Assembly: GCA_021768085.1 (NCBI GenBank)
Contig: JAETOJ010000003.1
Coordinates: 62,001-126,000, forward strand
Reading direction: 5' to 3'
DNA length: 64,000 bases
DNA from: Bacillota bacterium
GTDB taxonomy: Bacteria > Bacillota > Clostridia > Oscillospirales > Oscillospiraceae
Shown here: positions 43,807 through 52,331 of the stretch, piece by piece
Position numbering within the stretch: the stretch's first letter is position 1
Layout: every line of letters starts with the position of its first letter
Notes under the pieces: generated by a model
The model's database searches: none
What the model saw: the letters and a program-made list of their open reading frames with translations, nothing else
What the model was told of the DNA's origin: nothing
Translations under genes and position numbers: made by a program

Positions 43807-44207
43807 GCCTGCCCTCCGGCATCTCTGCCCTGCTCCTCGGCTTTCTGAGCCTCCCGGAAGGAATCCCGCAGCTCGCCCACCATGGTTTTCACCCGATCCA
43901 GCTCGGTCTTGTTCCGGCCCGCCTTCACCCGGTTCAGTTCAAAGCAGAAATAGTCGTACAGTCGATTCAGGTTCCGGCTGATGGGGTACTGCATATCCAG
44001 GGTGTCGTCCAGGTAGCGGATGATCTCCAACCCCCGATCCACGCTGGCCTCAAACAGGTCGTAGTCCTTTTTGTCCAGGGCCAGGCCCGCCCGGAACAGC
44101 CGCTTTACCAGCTCATCGTACAACAACAGCAGCAGTTCGGCGGGGGACATCTCATTGATGCCCTGCTCCTGATAGCCCTGATACCCCTGGTAGCCTTTGC
44201 GATCCAT
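43803..44207 (-). CDS. fliS: Flagellin chaperone FliS
   Basis: 134 residues. MSPAELLLLLYDELVKRLFR and LDMQYPISRNLNRLYDYFCF are FliS signatures. It binds flagellin and prevents early polymerisation. The N-terminus has a small tandem GYQ repeat (GYQGYQGYQ), unusual for the family. ATG follows GAAGGAG. Confidence 0.93.
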   Translation of the reverse strand: MDRKGYQGYQGYQEQGINEMSPAELLLLLYDELVKRLFRAGLALDKKDYDLFEASVDRGLEIIRYLDDTLDMQYPISRNLNRLYDYFCFELNRVKAGRNKTELDRVKTMVGELRDSFREAQKAEEQGRDAGGQA

Positions 44208-44232
44208 GCTTGACTCCTTCTTGGTCTGTGAT

Positions 44233-47070
44233 TTAATAGCCGCTGGAGCCGCCCATCAGGCCCATAAAGGCGGAGCTCTGGGAGTTCATCTCGGCAATGA
44301 GCTGCTCCAGACGGCTGAACTGGGTGGTGTACCGGTCGATCTGGCTGGCCATCTTGTTCTGCCAGCGGTCGATCTGGCTGTCGATGTTGTCGATCTGGCT
44401 CTTGAGGCTGTTGTTGTTCAGCGAGGTGTAGGCCTTTATGGAGCCAGCTCGCTGGATCAGCACGCCCTTGGGCTCGCCGGTGGTCTTGACGTAGGTGTTC
44501 AGCGTGTTCTGCATCCGCTGCATCAGCCCATCGCTGGAGGAGCCGCCCTCCTTGGTCTTGGTGAAGGCGTTCTTCACCTTGTCCGGGTCGCTCTCCAGGG
44601 CCGCGCGCAGCTTATCCTCGTCCAGGGACAGGGTGGTCATGCCGTTGCTGTAGCTGGTGCCGATGCCGATCTCCCGGAGGCTCTGACCGTCGGCACCGCC
44701 CGGGGCGATGGCGGACAGCAGCTTGCTGTACATACTGGACAGATCGCTGTCCCCGAACAGGATGCCCTGCTTAGCCTTCTCATTGTAGGCCGCCAGCTCG
44801 CTCTCGGAGTATTTCTCCTCCTCCTCGGCGGTGAGGGGCTCGTACTTGGCGCCGTTGGAGTTCTGGGCGGGCAGGGTGGAGTACTGGTTCTTGATCTCGG
44901 TGGCCATCTCGTTGTAGTCGTCCACGAACTGCCGGATCACGTCCACGATCTTGTCGGAGTCGGTGGTGGTGTTGAAGGTGATGGCCTCGTACTCGTTGCC
45001 GTCCTTGTCGGGGGCGTCGGCCCCGTCCGCGTTGAAGGTGCCCTTCACGTTGATGGTGAGGCCGTCGATGTCGAAGCTGTTGGAGCTGCGGGTCAGGTTG
45101 GCAAAGTTCTTGCCGTTGATGGTCACGTCCATGATGGCGTCCTGGCCCTTTACGTATTTATCCTTGACTACGTTGGCAAAGCTCTGGGCCATGCCCGCAC
45201 CGTACTCAAAATCGAGCTCCTTGCCGTCCTGGTCCTTGAACACGAAGGTGTTCTTGTCGTAGTCAAAGGAGGCTTTCACACCTTGAGCTTTGAGATTGGC
45301 GTTCTCCTGGATCTTCTGATTGAGCCAATACACTGTGCCGCCCACATCGCTGTTGTCGTCGCGGCCGACGGACAGCGTTTCGCCGCCCACCTTGACCTCA
45401 AATTTTCCGGACAGACCGGTGCCCAGCAGGTCGGACAGCTTGGTGTCGCTTTTTACTGTCACACCGCTGTTTTGGGGGTCGCCGAACAGATTCTGTGCCA
45501 ACCCGCGGAACTTAATGCCGCCGTTGGCGCCCGTCTCGGTGGCAGTGAACTTGAACTCGTTGGTGAGCTTGGAGTAGCTCACCTTCACCCCCGCCTCGGC
45601 GCTGGAGTTAATGGAGTTCATCAGGCTCTCCAGGGTGGTGTCCTCGTTGACAGCAATGGACGTACCGTTCACCTCAAAGTTATAGAGGAACTTGTTGTCG
45701 CTGTTCACCCGGTAGTAATTGCCGTCCTCGGCCTTCTTCACCCGGTTGCCCGCCTCGTCCACCAGCTTGTCGGTGTTCACACTGCCCACCGCCGCCAGGC
45801 GGTTGTTCTGGAAGAACTCGTGATCCTCGCCCAGAATATCGGACAGCTTCTTGCCCGGATTGACAAAGTTGGAATCGCCGCTCTCAAAACCCAGGGCCTC
45901 AATGGCGGAGCCGCCCAGGCTCAGGGTGTCGCCCTCTCCCTCGGTCTTGAAGGACAGCTTGCCCATAGGTTTGCCGTCCTCCCCCACCTCACCGGGCTGA
46001 TAGGACACCGTGACCTTCCCTTTTCCGAAGGCGTTGTTCAGCTCCGTTTGCAGGGCCTCCTCAAAGGACTTGTTGGAATTGGCCCCTTCGCTCACGTCGG
46101 TGGCCTTGATCACATCGCCCAGATCGATGGTCTTGGTGGTGCCGTTGAAGGTGATCCCCAGCGTCTTATCGGACAGATAATTATAGGCCTTGACGTTTTT
46201 GGTCAGATTGCTGTCAACCGTGAGGACGTTCTCCCCGGCATACTTCTTGATCTCACCGGAGGAGGAGCTGATCTTCACGGCGTTGCCGTTGCCCAGCCCA
46301 TCGGTGAAGGTAAGCCTGCCGTCGGCGTTGGCGGTGACCTTGATGGCCTTGTCGGCGGTGGTGGTCTCCTGGAAGCCGTTCTTGGTGTAGCTGTAGCTGA
46401 TCTCGCCCAGCTTGTTCTGAATGGCCTGGGCCAGCTTCTCGGCATTGGTGGCGTCCGTCTTCTCGCTACCGTCCGCGTTGAACACCTTCACTTCGTTCAG
46501 GTTCTCCAGTTCGTCGAACTTGATGTCGAAGGTGGTGCCATTGGTGCCGCCATACTGGAAGGTCAGGGAGCCGGACATGGTATTCACGTCCAGATCCTTG
46601 GTGATATCAAACTTCTTACCGGTGATGGAGGACACATCGCCGCCCAGACCGCCCAGGCCGGACACGGTGTAGGTGGCGGCGGTGGCCATCTGCTTCACTG
46701 CGTTGATCTTGATGTCGCTGGAGGTCTTGCCGCTGGCGGTGATCTTGTCCTTATAGGTGCCGTTGACGGCGGTATTCACCGCGTTGTTGAAGAAGCTGGC
46801 GCTGAGCAGATTGGTTTTAGAGGAGTAGGAGGTGTACTTTGTGTTGAAGTTCACCGCCTTGTCGATGATGCTGCGGTACGCCTCCTGCTGCCACTCCACC
46901 TTGGTGCGCTTCTTCACCAGGTTCTGGATCTTCAGCTTGATGCCGGACACGGCGTTCTCGATCATGGACTCGGTGTCCATACCGCTGGCCAGACCGGACA
47001 GGACGTTGCGGTTGCCATAGATACTGTTCATGTTGTAACTGCTGTTGCTCAAACTGGTAATGGATGCCAT
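44233..47070 (-). CDS. fliD: Flagellar filament cap FliD
   Basis: 945 residues, much longer than typical FliD (about 450-650). The N-terminus (LSGLASGMDTESMIENAVSG, KKRTKVEWQQEAYRSIIDKA) and C-terminus (LNNNSLKSQIDNIDSQIDRW, YTTQFSRLEQLIAEMNSQSS) are the conserved coiled-coil ends. The long middle is Asp/Gly/Lys-rich beta sequence, presumably extended outer domains that may contact host surfaces. ATG 47070 follows AAAGGAG; the frame is open to 47124. First gene of fliD-fliS-fliT-like. Confidence 0.95.
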   Translation of the reverse strand: MASITSLSNSSYNMNSIYGNRNVLSGLASGMDTESMIENAVSGIKLKIQNLVKKRTKVEWQQEAYRSIIDKAVNFNTKYTSYSSKTNLLSASFFNNAVNTAVNGTYKDKITASGKTSSDIKINAVKQMATAATYTVSGLGGLGGDVSSITGKKFDITKDLDVNTMSGSLTFQYGGTNGTTFDIKFDELENLNEVKVFNADGSEKTDATNAEKLAQAIQNKLGEISYSYTKNGFQETTTADKAIKVTANADGRLTFTDGLGNGNAVKISSSSGEIKKYAGENVLTVDSNLTKNVKAYNYLSDKTLGITFNGTTKTIDLGDVIKATDVSEGANSNKSFEEALQTELNNAFGKGKVTVSYQPGEVGEDGKPMGKLSFKTEGEGDTLSLGGSAIEALGFESGDSNFVNPGKKLSDILGEDHEFFQNNRLAAVGSVNTDKLVDEAGNRVKKAEDGNYYRVNSDNKFLYNFEVNGTSIAVNEDTTLESLMNSINSSAEAGVKVSYSKLTNEFKFTATETGANGGIKFRGLAQNLFGDPQNSGVTVKSDTKLSDLLGTGLSGKFEVKVGGETLSVGRDDNSDVGGTVYWLNQKIQENANLKAQGVKASFDYDKNTFVFKDQDGKELDFEYGAGMAQSFANVVKDKYVKGQDAIMDVTINGKNFANLTRSSNSFDIDGLTINVKGTFNADGADAPDKDGNEYEAITFNTTTDSDKIVDVIRQFVDDYNEMATEIKNQYSTLPAQNSNGAKYEPLTAEEEEKYSESELAAYNEKAKQGILFGDSDLSSMYSKLLSAIAPGGADGQSLREIGIGTSYSNGMTTLSLDEDKLRAALESDPDKVKNAFTKTKEGGSSSDGLMQRMQNTLNTYVKTTGEPKGVLIQRAGSIKAYTSLNNNSLKSQIDNIDSQIDRWQNKMASQIDRYTTQFSRLEQLIAEMNSQSSAFMGLMGGSSGY

Positions 47071-47184
47071 GCTGAAACCGCTCCTTTCTGCAAACTCCAG
47101 AGACAGTGAACCTGTCCGAAGCATATCCGGGGGGATATTTTTAAAAAAATTTTCAGAGTTTTTTTGTTCTACCTCTGTTCTTTT

Positions 47185-47212
47185 TTATCGACCTGTAGTA
47201 TAGTAAACTTAA
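47185..47212 (-). promoter_or_regulatory. Sigma-28-like promoter of fliD
   Basis: On the minus strand TTAA, 16 bases, GTCGATAA (plus-strand 47209-47212 and 47185-47192). The -10 differs from GCCGATAA in one base. The -35 and spacing equal those of the cheA promoter. Confidence 0.6.
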
Positions 47213-47260
47213 GGCTTTTCCCCAAGTTTTTGTATTCCGCTAATAGGGAGGGAACCATCC

Positions 47261-48076
47261 TTGACGCAAATTATCACCGTTACCAATCAAAAGGGCGGCG
47301 TGGGCAAGACTACCACCGCCTCCTCGCTGATCTGCGGCCTGCATCAGCGGGGCGCCAGGGTTCTGGGTATCGATCTGGATCCCCAGGGCAATCTGGGCTT
47401 CAACCTGGGCCTTGACATCGGCTCGGGCAGCACCGTTTACGACGTGCTTCAGGGAACCTGTCCCATTGAGGCCGCCATCCAGTCCACCGAATACGGCGAC
47501 GTGCTCCCCTCGGACATCATGCTGTCCGCCGCGGAGGTGGGCTTCACCGCCCCCCGCCGGGAGTTCATGCTGGACGAGCAACTGGCCGGCCTGCGGGATC
47601 GGTATGACTTCATCGTCATTGATACACCCCCGGCCCTGAATATCCTCACCGTCAACGCCTACGTGGCCTCTGACGGCCTCATTGTGCCCATGGAGGCGGA
47701 GGTGCTCAGCCTGGTGGGCATCACCCAGCTCCAGGAGACCATCGAGACGGTGCGGGCCACCTTCAACCCCAACCTGAAGGTGCTGGGCATCCTGATCAAC
47801 AAGTTCAACGGCCGTCTCACCCTGTCCAAGGATATCCTGGAGCTGGCCCAGGAGGTGGCGGAACAGTTGGGCAGCAAGGTGTTTGAGGCCAAGATCCACC
47901 GGGGGGTTGGCGTGGCCATGGCCCCCGCCCACGGCCAGACCGTGCTGACCTACCAGCCCGACTCCCGCCCCGCCCAGGACTTCCAGGATATCATCGACGC
48001 GGTGGCCGGGGATCGCTTCCCCAGGCCCAAGCCCAAATCCAAGCTGAGGTATATCTCCCAGTTGTTCAACAGCTGA
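47261..48076 (+). CDS. ParA/Soj-type ATPase
   Basis: 271 residues. Deviant Walker A KGGVGKTTT (11-19), DLDPQGNLGF, VIDTPPAL (Walker B) are typical for Soj/ParA. No ParB lies next to it; the partner gene codes for a ComFB protein. It may position a cell component by surface-bound ATP cycling. Chromosome partition, chemoreceptor-array or flagellum placement are all possible. It starts with TTG 47261 behind AGGGAGG. It is divergent from fliD. Confidence 0.85.
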   Translation: MTQIITVTNQKGGVGKTTTASSLICGLHQRGARVLGIDLDPQGNLGFNLGLDIGSGSTVYDVLQGTCPIEAAIQSTEYGDVLPSDIMLSAAEVGFTAPRREFMLDEQLAGLRDRYDFIVIDTPPALNILTVNAYVASDGLIVPMEAEVLSLVGITQLQETIETVRATFNPNLKVLGILINKFNGRLTLSKDILELAQEVAEQLGSKVFEAKIHRGVGVAMAPAHGQTVLTYQPDSRPAQDFQDIIDAVAGDRFPRPKPKSKLRYISQLFNS

Positions 48077-48120
48077 GCCAGCCACCCCATCGGAAATTTT
48101 TGTAAGGAGAATCTGCTATT

Positions 48121-48813
48121 ATGGCCAAGGACAACAAAACCAGCAAGACCGCGCGGGTGATGAACCTGCTGAGCAAGAAGCCCGATCCCGCCGCCCCCGC
48201 CGCCGGGGAGGAGACCCCCGCCCCGGCCGCTCCTGCGGCCCCCGTGCCGCCCATCGTCACCTCCATGGCGCCGGACGCCGCCGTCTCCGTTCAGATCCGC
48301 AACGCCCTGGAGGACGCCCTGGCGGACGAGCTGGGCCCGCAGCAGCCCGCCGCCCCCCAGCCGGAGCCAGAACCCATCCCGGAGCCGGAACCTGCGCCCC
48401 AGGCTGTTCAGCAGCAGACAGCGCCCCAGGCCGTTCAGCCTGAACCTCAGCCTGCCCCCACGCCCCAGCCTGCCCCCATCCAGGCGGCGGAGCCGGAGCC
48501 CATCCCCGATGAGCCCCACTTCAAAGAGCCCCTGGTGCCGGAGAATCCCGGCTACATCAACGTGATGCAGGTGCTGGTGGAGGAGAAGGCCCCCAAGTAT
48601 ATCCAGATGTTCGGCCTGTGCCAGTGCGAGCGGTGCCTGGCGGACGTGAAGGCTTATACCCTGAACCATCTGCCCTCCAAGTACGTGGTGATGGAGAAGG
48701 GGGATCTGATCCCCCGGCTCACCGTCTACGAGGGCAAGTTCATCAGCGACGTCACCGCCCAGCTGCTCCAGGCCTGCAAGGTGGTCATGGAGCGGCCCCA
48801 CCACGGCCGTTGA
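48121..48813 (+). CDS. ComFB domain protein
   Basis: 230 residues. The first 135 are a Pro/Ala/Glu/Gln linker. The C-terminal part is ComFB (late competence protein) like: YINVMQVLVEEKAPKYIQMF, CQCERCLADVKAYTLNHLPS, KYVV. The Cys cluster CxCxxC would bind metal. ComFB-family proteins have been reported as cyclic-dinucleotide receptors that affect motility; whether this one binds them is not shown. It lies 44 bases after the ParA-like gene, so they probably share a transcript. Confidence 0.8.
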   Translation: MAKDNKTSKTARVMNLLSKKPDPAAPAAGEETPAPAAPAAPVPPIVTSMAPDAAVSVQIRNALEDALADELGPQQPAAPQPEPEPIPEPEPAPQAVQQQTAPQAVQPEPQPAPTPQPAPIQAAEPEPIPDEPHFKEPLVPENPGYINVMQVLVEEKAPKYIQMFGLCQCERCLADVKAYTLNHLPSKYVVMEKGDLIPRLTVYEGKFISDVTAQLLQACKVVMERPHHGR

Positions 48814-48827
48814 GCCGTCCCCAATGG

Positions 48828-48863
48828 AAAAAACTCCGGCAGGCACGCCTGCCGGAGTTTTTT
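48828..48863. terminator. Bidirectional terminator
   Basis: A perfect 16-bp stem (AAAAAACTCCGGCAGG, CACG, then its complement ending in TTTTTTT). It ends both the parA-comFB transcript and the long flagellar operon. Confidence 0.95.
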
Positions 48864-48865
48864 TG

Positions 48866-50227
48866 TTACTGGTTCTCCTCTGCCTCCAGTGCGGCCTCCA
48901 TCTCGGCGACCGTCATGGGCTTCCTGGGCTGCTCAGGCTCAGGCTCGGGCTCCGGATCCGCCCCGCCCTCCCCCTGCCGGGGATAGGGATGGGTGAGCTG
49001 CTCCCAGAGGGTGTTCACGTTTTCCATGCAGATGAAGTACACGCTGGTCATCATGTTGTCGGGGATACCCAGCTCCTCCGCCAGAGCGGTGATCTTCTCC
49101 CAGTCCGCCGCCTCATAGCTCAGCACCAGGTCGTACAGCTTGCCGCACCGTCCCTCGTGGCGCAGCAGCGCCGCCTTCACCTCGTCCGCCACCGGCACCT
49201 CCGCCAGCAGCTCCTCCATGGGGGCGTCGATGAGGTAGTTCAGGGTGGAGAACATCCCCAGCAGATAGGCCTCCGCCTTGGAGATGGGCATATTCTTGGC
49301 GTAGCCGATCAGCTCGCTACAGAAGTTGGCCCGCATGAAGGAGCGCTTCAGGAACTCCTCCGAGCCGGGCTCGATCTCGTTCTCCGCGTTGCTGGCGCTG
49401 AGCAGATAGATCCACTGCTTCAGCTGGCCCAAGCCCAGAGTCATAATGGCCTGGGTGATGGTGGTGGCCCGGTGCCGCAGGGCGAAATAGGCGGAGTTCA
49501 CCATTTTCAGCAAACCGTAGGACAGGCTGGCGTCGGCGGCGATCATCTGCTCGATCTCCTCCACGTTGGGCTCGTCCTTAGTCACCGCCACCATGAGGCG
49601 GAAGAAGTTGCTCTGGATGTAGGCGCTGCTGTGGGCCTGGGTGGTCATCTTGGCCGCCACATAGGGGCCCTCCAGCCCGTCCGCCCCCAGGGCCACCGCC
49701 CGCTGGTACAGCTTCTCGTCATCGATGTGGGTGACGATGCACTTGATGTTCATGCTGTGGGCAATCTCCACGGTGTTGCGGATGGTGACCTCGCTGGCGT
49801 GCTGGGCATTGATCTTGATGAAGTGGATGTCGTCCAGCAGGGAGAGGTAGCGGGGGGTGAACTGGAACTCATTCACCGCGATGCGGTAGCCCTCCCGGGC
49901 GAACTGCTGCACCAGATGCATGGACAGGGGGTGTATGATCACCGCGTCGTCGATCTGGATCACCAGGTCGCTCTTGTCAAACAGCCGGGGGGTCTTTTTC
50001 ATCAGCAGCATGGTGGTGAAGGTCATGAAATTCAGGGTGCCCTTCAACACCTTGGGGCTGTTCTGGGTCAGAAAACTGTAAATGGTGTTGGCCGCGGCAA
50101 ATTCTGCGCTGGAGGTAGAGCTGTCGCTGCTGAATGCCTGGTTGGCGCCGTGGTACAGGATCTCGTTCCCAATGGTATTCCCAGCGGCGTCCTTAATGGG
50201 CTGCCGCACAATGTATTTGCCGCTCAT
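48866..50227 (-). CDS. EAL-HDOD protein with a degenerate EAL half
   Basis: 453 residues. The first about 190 have an EAL fold remnant (VRQPIKDAAGNTIGNEILYH), with metal ligands of active phosphodiesterases missing (GNEILYH in place of the EAL core, no DDFG loop). Then comes an HDOD domain (about 195-400; EEIEQMIAADASLSYGLLKM, ITQAIMTLGLGQLKQWIYLL). Such YuxH/CdgJ-type proteins act as regulators without c-di-GMP hydrolysis and affect motility. A Pro/Glu tail follows. Last gene of the flagellar operon. Confidence 0.8.
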   Translation of the reverse strand: MSGKYIVRQPIKDAAGNTIGNEILYHGANQAFSSDSSTSSAEFAAANTIYSFLTQNSPKVLKGTLNFMTFTTMLLMKKTPRLFDKSDLVIQIDDAVIIHPLSMHLVQQFAREGYRIAVNEFQFTPRYLSLLDDIHFIKINAQHASEVTIRNTVEIAHSMNIKCIVTHIDDEKLYQRAVALGADGLEGPYVAAKMTTQAHSSAYIQSNFFRLMVAVTKDEPNVEEIEQMIAADASLSYGLLKMVNSAYFALRHRATTITQAIMTLGLGQLKQWIYLLSASNAENEIEPGSEEFLKRSFMRANFCSELIGYAKNMPISKAEAYLLGMFSTLNYLIDAPMEELLAEVPVADEVKAALLRHEGRCGKLYDLVLSYEAADWEKITALAEELGIPDNMMTSVYFICMENVNTLWEQLTHPYPRQGEGGADPEPEPEPEQPRKPMTVAEMEAALEAEENQ

Positions 50228-50245
50228 AACGTTGCTGCCTCCTAA

Positions 50246-51181
50246 TTATGCTTTGGCGTGCTGCTGGTCAAACCGCTCCAGCAGATGGTCCATCACGTCT
50301 ACCAGATGCCCGATCTCCGGCTTGGTAAGCTGCTCGTCCGCCCCCAGCTCCCGGCCCTTGGTGCGCATCTCCTCGCTGATCAGAGAGGAGAAGATGATCA
50401 GGGGAACCTGCTTGAACCGGGTGTGATCCTTCACCAGCTTGGTCAGCCGGTGCCCGTCCATCTGAGGCATCTCAATGTCGGTGATGATCAGGGCCACATC
50501 CCGCTCCAGCGGGCCGTCGGTGGGCAGGGCCGTCAGCGCCTCCCACAGCTCCAGGCCGTTGGGGAACATATGCAGGTTGACATAGTTGGCCTTGCGCAGG
50601 GAGTCGGCGATCATCTTGCTCAGCAGCACCGAGTCCTCCGCCACCCAGATGGGCCGGTCGTTCCTGTCCCGGGGACCCAGGCGCTCCACCTCGGAGATCT
50701 GGATGGAGGTCTCCGGGGCGATCTCCGCCACGATCCGCTCAAAGTCCAGGATGGTAACCAGCTCGCCGTCGCACTGGGCGATGCCGGTGGCTACGCTCTC
50801 CGTGCCACCAGACACGGTCTTGTCCGGTTTTTGGATGTCGGTCCAGGAAATGCGGCTGATGCGATCCACCGTGTGGACCCGGAAGGCGATGCACATCTTA
50901 TTGAAGTTGGTGATGATGAAGATATCCTTCTCACTCTTGGGGCTCTCCATCCCCAGGTAGGTGGGCAGATCCACCACAGTGATCACCTTGTCCCGGGGCT
51001 TGAAGATCCCCTCCACCGCGGCGTGGGCGTGGGGCATGGGCTTCACCGGCGCGGAGATCATGATCTCCAGCACCTTGGCCACGTTGATCCCGAACAGGTT
51101 ACCGCCGATGGTGAACTTCATCACCTCAATCTCGTTGGTCCCGGACTCCAGCAGGATCCCCTGCTTCTGGTCTTCCATCAT
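50246..51181 (-). CDS. cheV: Chemotaxis protein CheV
   Basis: 311 residues. CheW domain (FTIGGNLFGINVAKVLEIMI, AVEGIFKPRDKVITVVDLPT) plus receiver domain (WVAEDSVLLSKMI, ITDIEMPQMDG phospho-acceptor Asp). CheV couples receptors to CheA and adapts when phosphorylated. ATG 51181 is nine bases after GGGAG; a TTG two codons upstream is less well placed. Confidence 0.95.
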   Translation of the reverse strand: MMEDQKQGILLESGTNEIEVMKFTIGGNLFGINVAKVLEIMISAPVKPMPHAHAAVEGIFKPRDKVITVVDLPTYLGMESPKSEKDIFIITNFNKMCIAFRVHTVDRISRISWTDIQKPDKTVSGGTESVATGIAQCDGELVTILDFERIVAEIAPETSIQISEVERLGPRDRNDRPIWVAEDSVLLSKMIADSLRKANYVNLHMFPNGLELWEALTALPTDGPLERDVALIITDIEMPQMDGHRLTKLVKDHTRFKQVPLIIFSSLISEEMRTKGRELGADEQLTKPEIGHLVDVMDHLLERFDQQHAKA

Positions 51182-51215
51182 TTCCAAGCACTCCCTTTCA
51201 TCTTGCGCGTGGTGG

Positions 51216-51695
51216 TCATATGATCAGCTCCGGCCGTCCGTAGCTGCGCACGCAGCCCAGGCCGCTGTTCACATCAAAGAGCAGGGTTCGGGCCACCGAA
51301 CCGCCCACATCCTCCTTCAGCAGGCGGATACCCTCCTTCTTCAAGTTCATATGGACGCTCTCAATATTTCTCTGGCCGATGTTTCCCAGGGAACTGCTGC
51401 CCACCTCGAACATTTTGGCCCCGCCGGCGATCTTGGCCGTGATCCGGTTCCGCTTGGCTCCCTTGGACTCCATTAGGCGCAGGGTCTCCCGGATGCCCGT
51501 GTCCGCATACTTCATGGGCGTTTTCCGTCCGGCCTCCATGTTCACCGGCAACATAATGTGTACCAAGGCCCCCAGCTTGAGCACCGGGTCATGCAGGCAG
51601 ATCCCAATGCAGGATCCCAATGCGTAGGTTACCAGCATTCCCTCGCCCTTGGCCATCTTCATATCCGCAATCCCGATGATCAGTTTATCACTCAT
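51216..51695 (-). CDS. cheD: Chemoreceptor glutamine deamidase CheD
   Basis: 159 residues. The active-site block VTYALGSCIGICLHDP (Cys) and GALVHIMLP (His) are intact, followed by RITAKIAGGAKMF and SLGNIGQRN. It deamidates receptor glutamines and partners with CheC. It overlaps cheC by eight bases. Confidence 0.95.
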   Translation of the reverse strand: MSDKLIIGIADMKMAKGEGMLVTYALGSCIGICLHDPVLKLGALVHIMLPVNMEAGRKTPMKYADTGIRETLRLMESKGAKRNRITAKIAGGAKMFEVGSSSLGNIGQRNIESVHMNLKKEGIRLLKEDVGGSVARTLLFDVNSGLGCVRSYGRPELII

Positions 51696-52314
51696 CGCTT
51701 ACGCCCAGCTTCCTCAATAGCGCATTCAGCGACCGCAGGTCGGGCGACATCAGCAGGCGGCAGGGCACCTGCTTGTTGTCGCACACGAAATTTCCCCCTA
51801 TGGTCATGATGTAATCAGACTGTCCCCCATACTCCGCCATGGGCACGGCCAGGATGGCCCCCTGCATATCCACCGTAAAGGCGGGCACTGTCAGGGTCAC
51901 ATCCACTCCGGCCAGCCCGCTCAGGGCGTTGATAAAGGTGGAGATCATGATGTTACCCACCTCTACCAGGGCGGAGTTCTCCAGCTCCGCCAGCTCGCTG
52001 TAGTCCTGGATAGTCTCCTTCAGCATACTCTCCAGCACCAGGTTCACAAAATCGATTTGCTGAACGGACAGCATGATCCCGTTGATCTGCCCGCCCATTT
52101 TTACCAGCACGCCGGCGGTGATCTCCTCCGGGCCACCGATCCACTCGATAGCCTCGTTGTAGCCCATGATCCGCACCTCGGGCAGCGTGATGCGCACCTC
52201 CCGCCCCAGCATCTGGGACAGGGCCGTGGCGGCGTTGCCGGTTCCCATACTGCCGATCTCTCGCAGGGTATCCAGCTCCATGGAGGTCAGCTCGTCATAA
52301 TTCTTAATTGCCAT
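51688..52314 (-). CDS. cheC: CheY-P phosphatase CheC
   Basis: 208 residues with two copies of the catalytic E-x3-N motif (LREIGSMGTGNAATAL and ENSALVEVGNIMISTFINAL), so both sites look active. CheC dephosphorylates CheY-P and binds CheD. The pair forms a feedback loop in Bacillus and Thermotoga. ATG follows AGGAGGG. Confidence 0.95.
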   Translation of the reverse strand: MAIKNYDELTSMELDTLREIGSMGTGNAATALSQMLGREVRITLPEVRIMGYNEAIEWIGGPEEITAGVLVKMGGQINGIMLSVQQIDFVNLVLESMLKETIQDYSELAELENSALVEVGNIMISTFINALSGLAGVDVTLTVPAFTVDMQGAILAVPMAEYGGQSDYIMTIGGNFVCDNKQVPCRLLMSPDLRSLNALLRKLGVSDE

Positions 52315-52331
52315 GCCCGTTATCCCTCCTG

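Noticed and set aside
44197-47109. 970-codon open frame opposite fliD
   Set aside because: Antisense shadow caused by biased codons in fliD; no family features.
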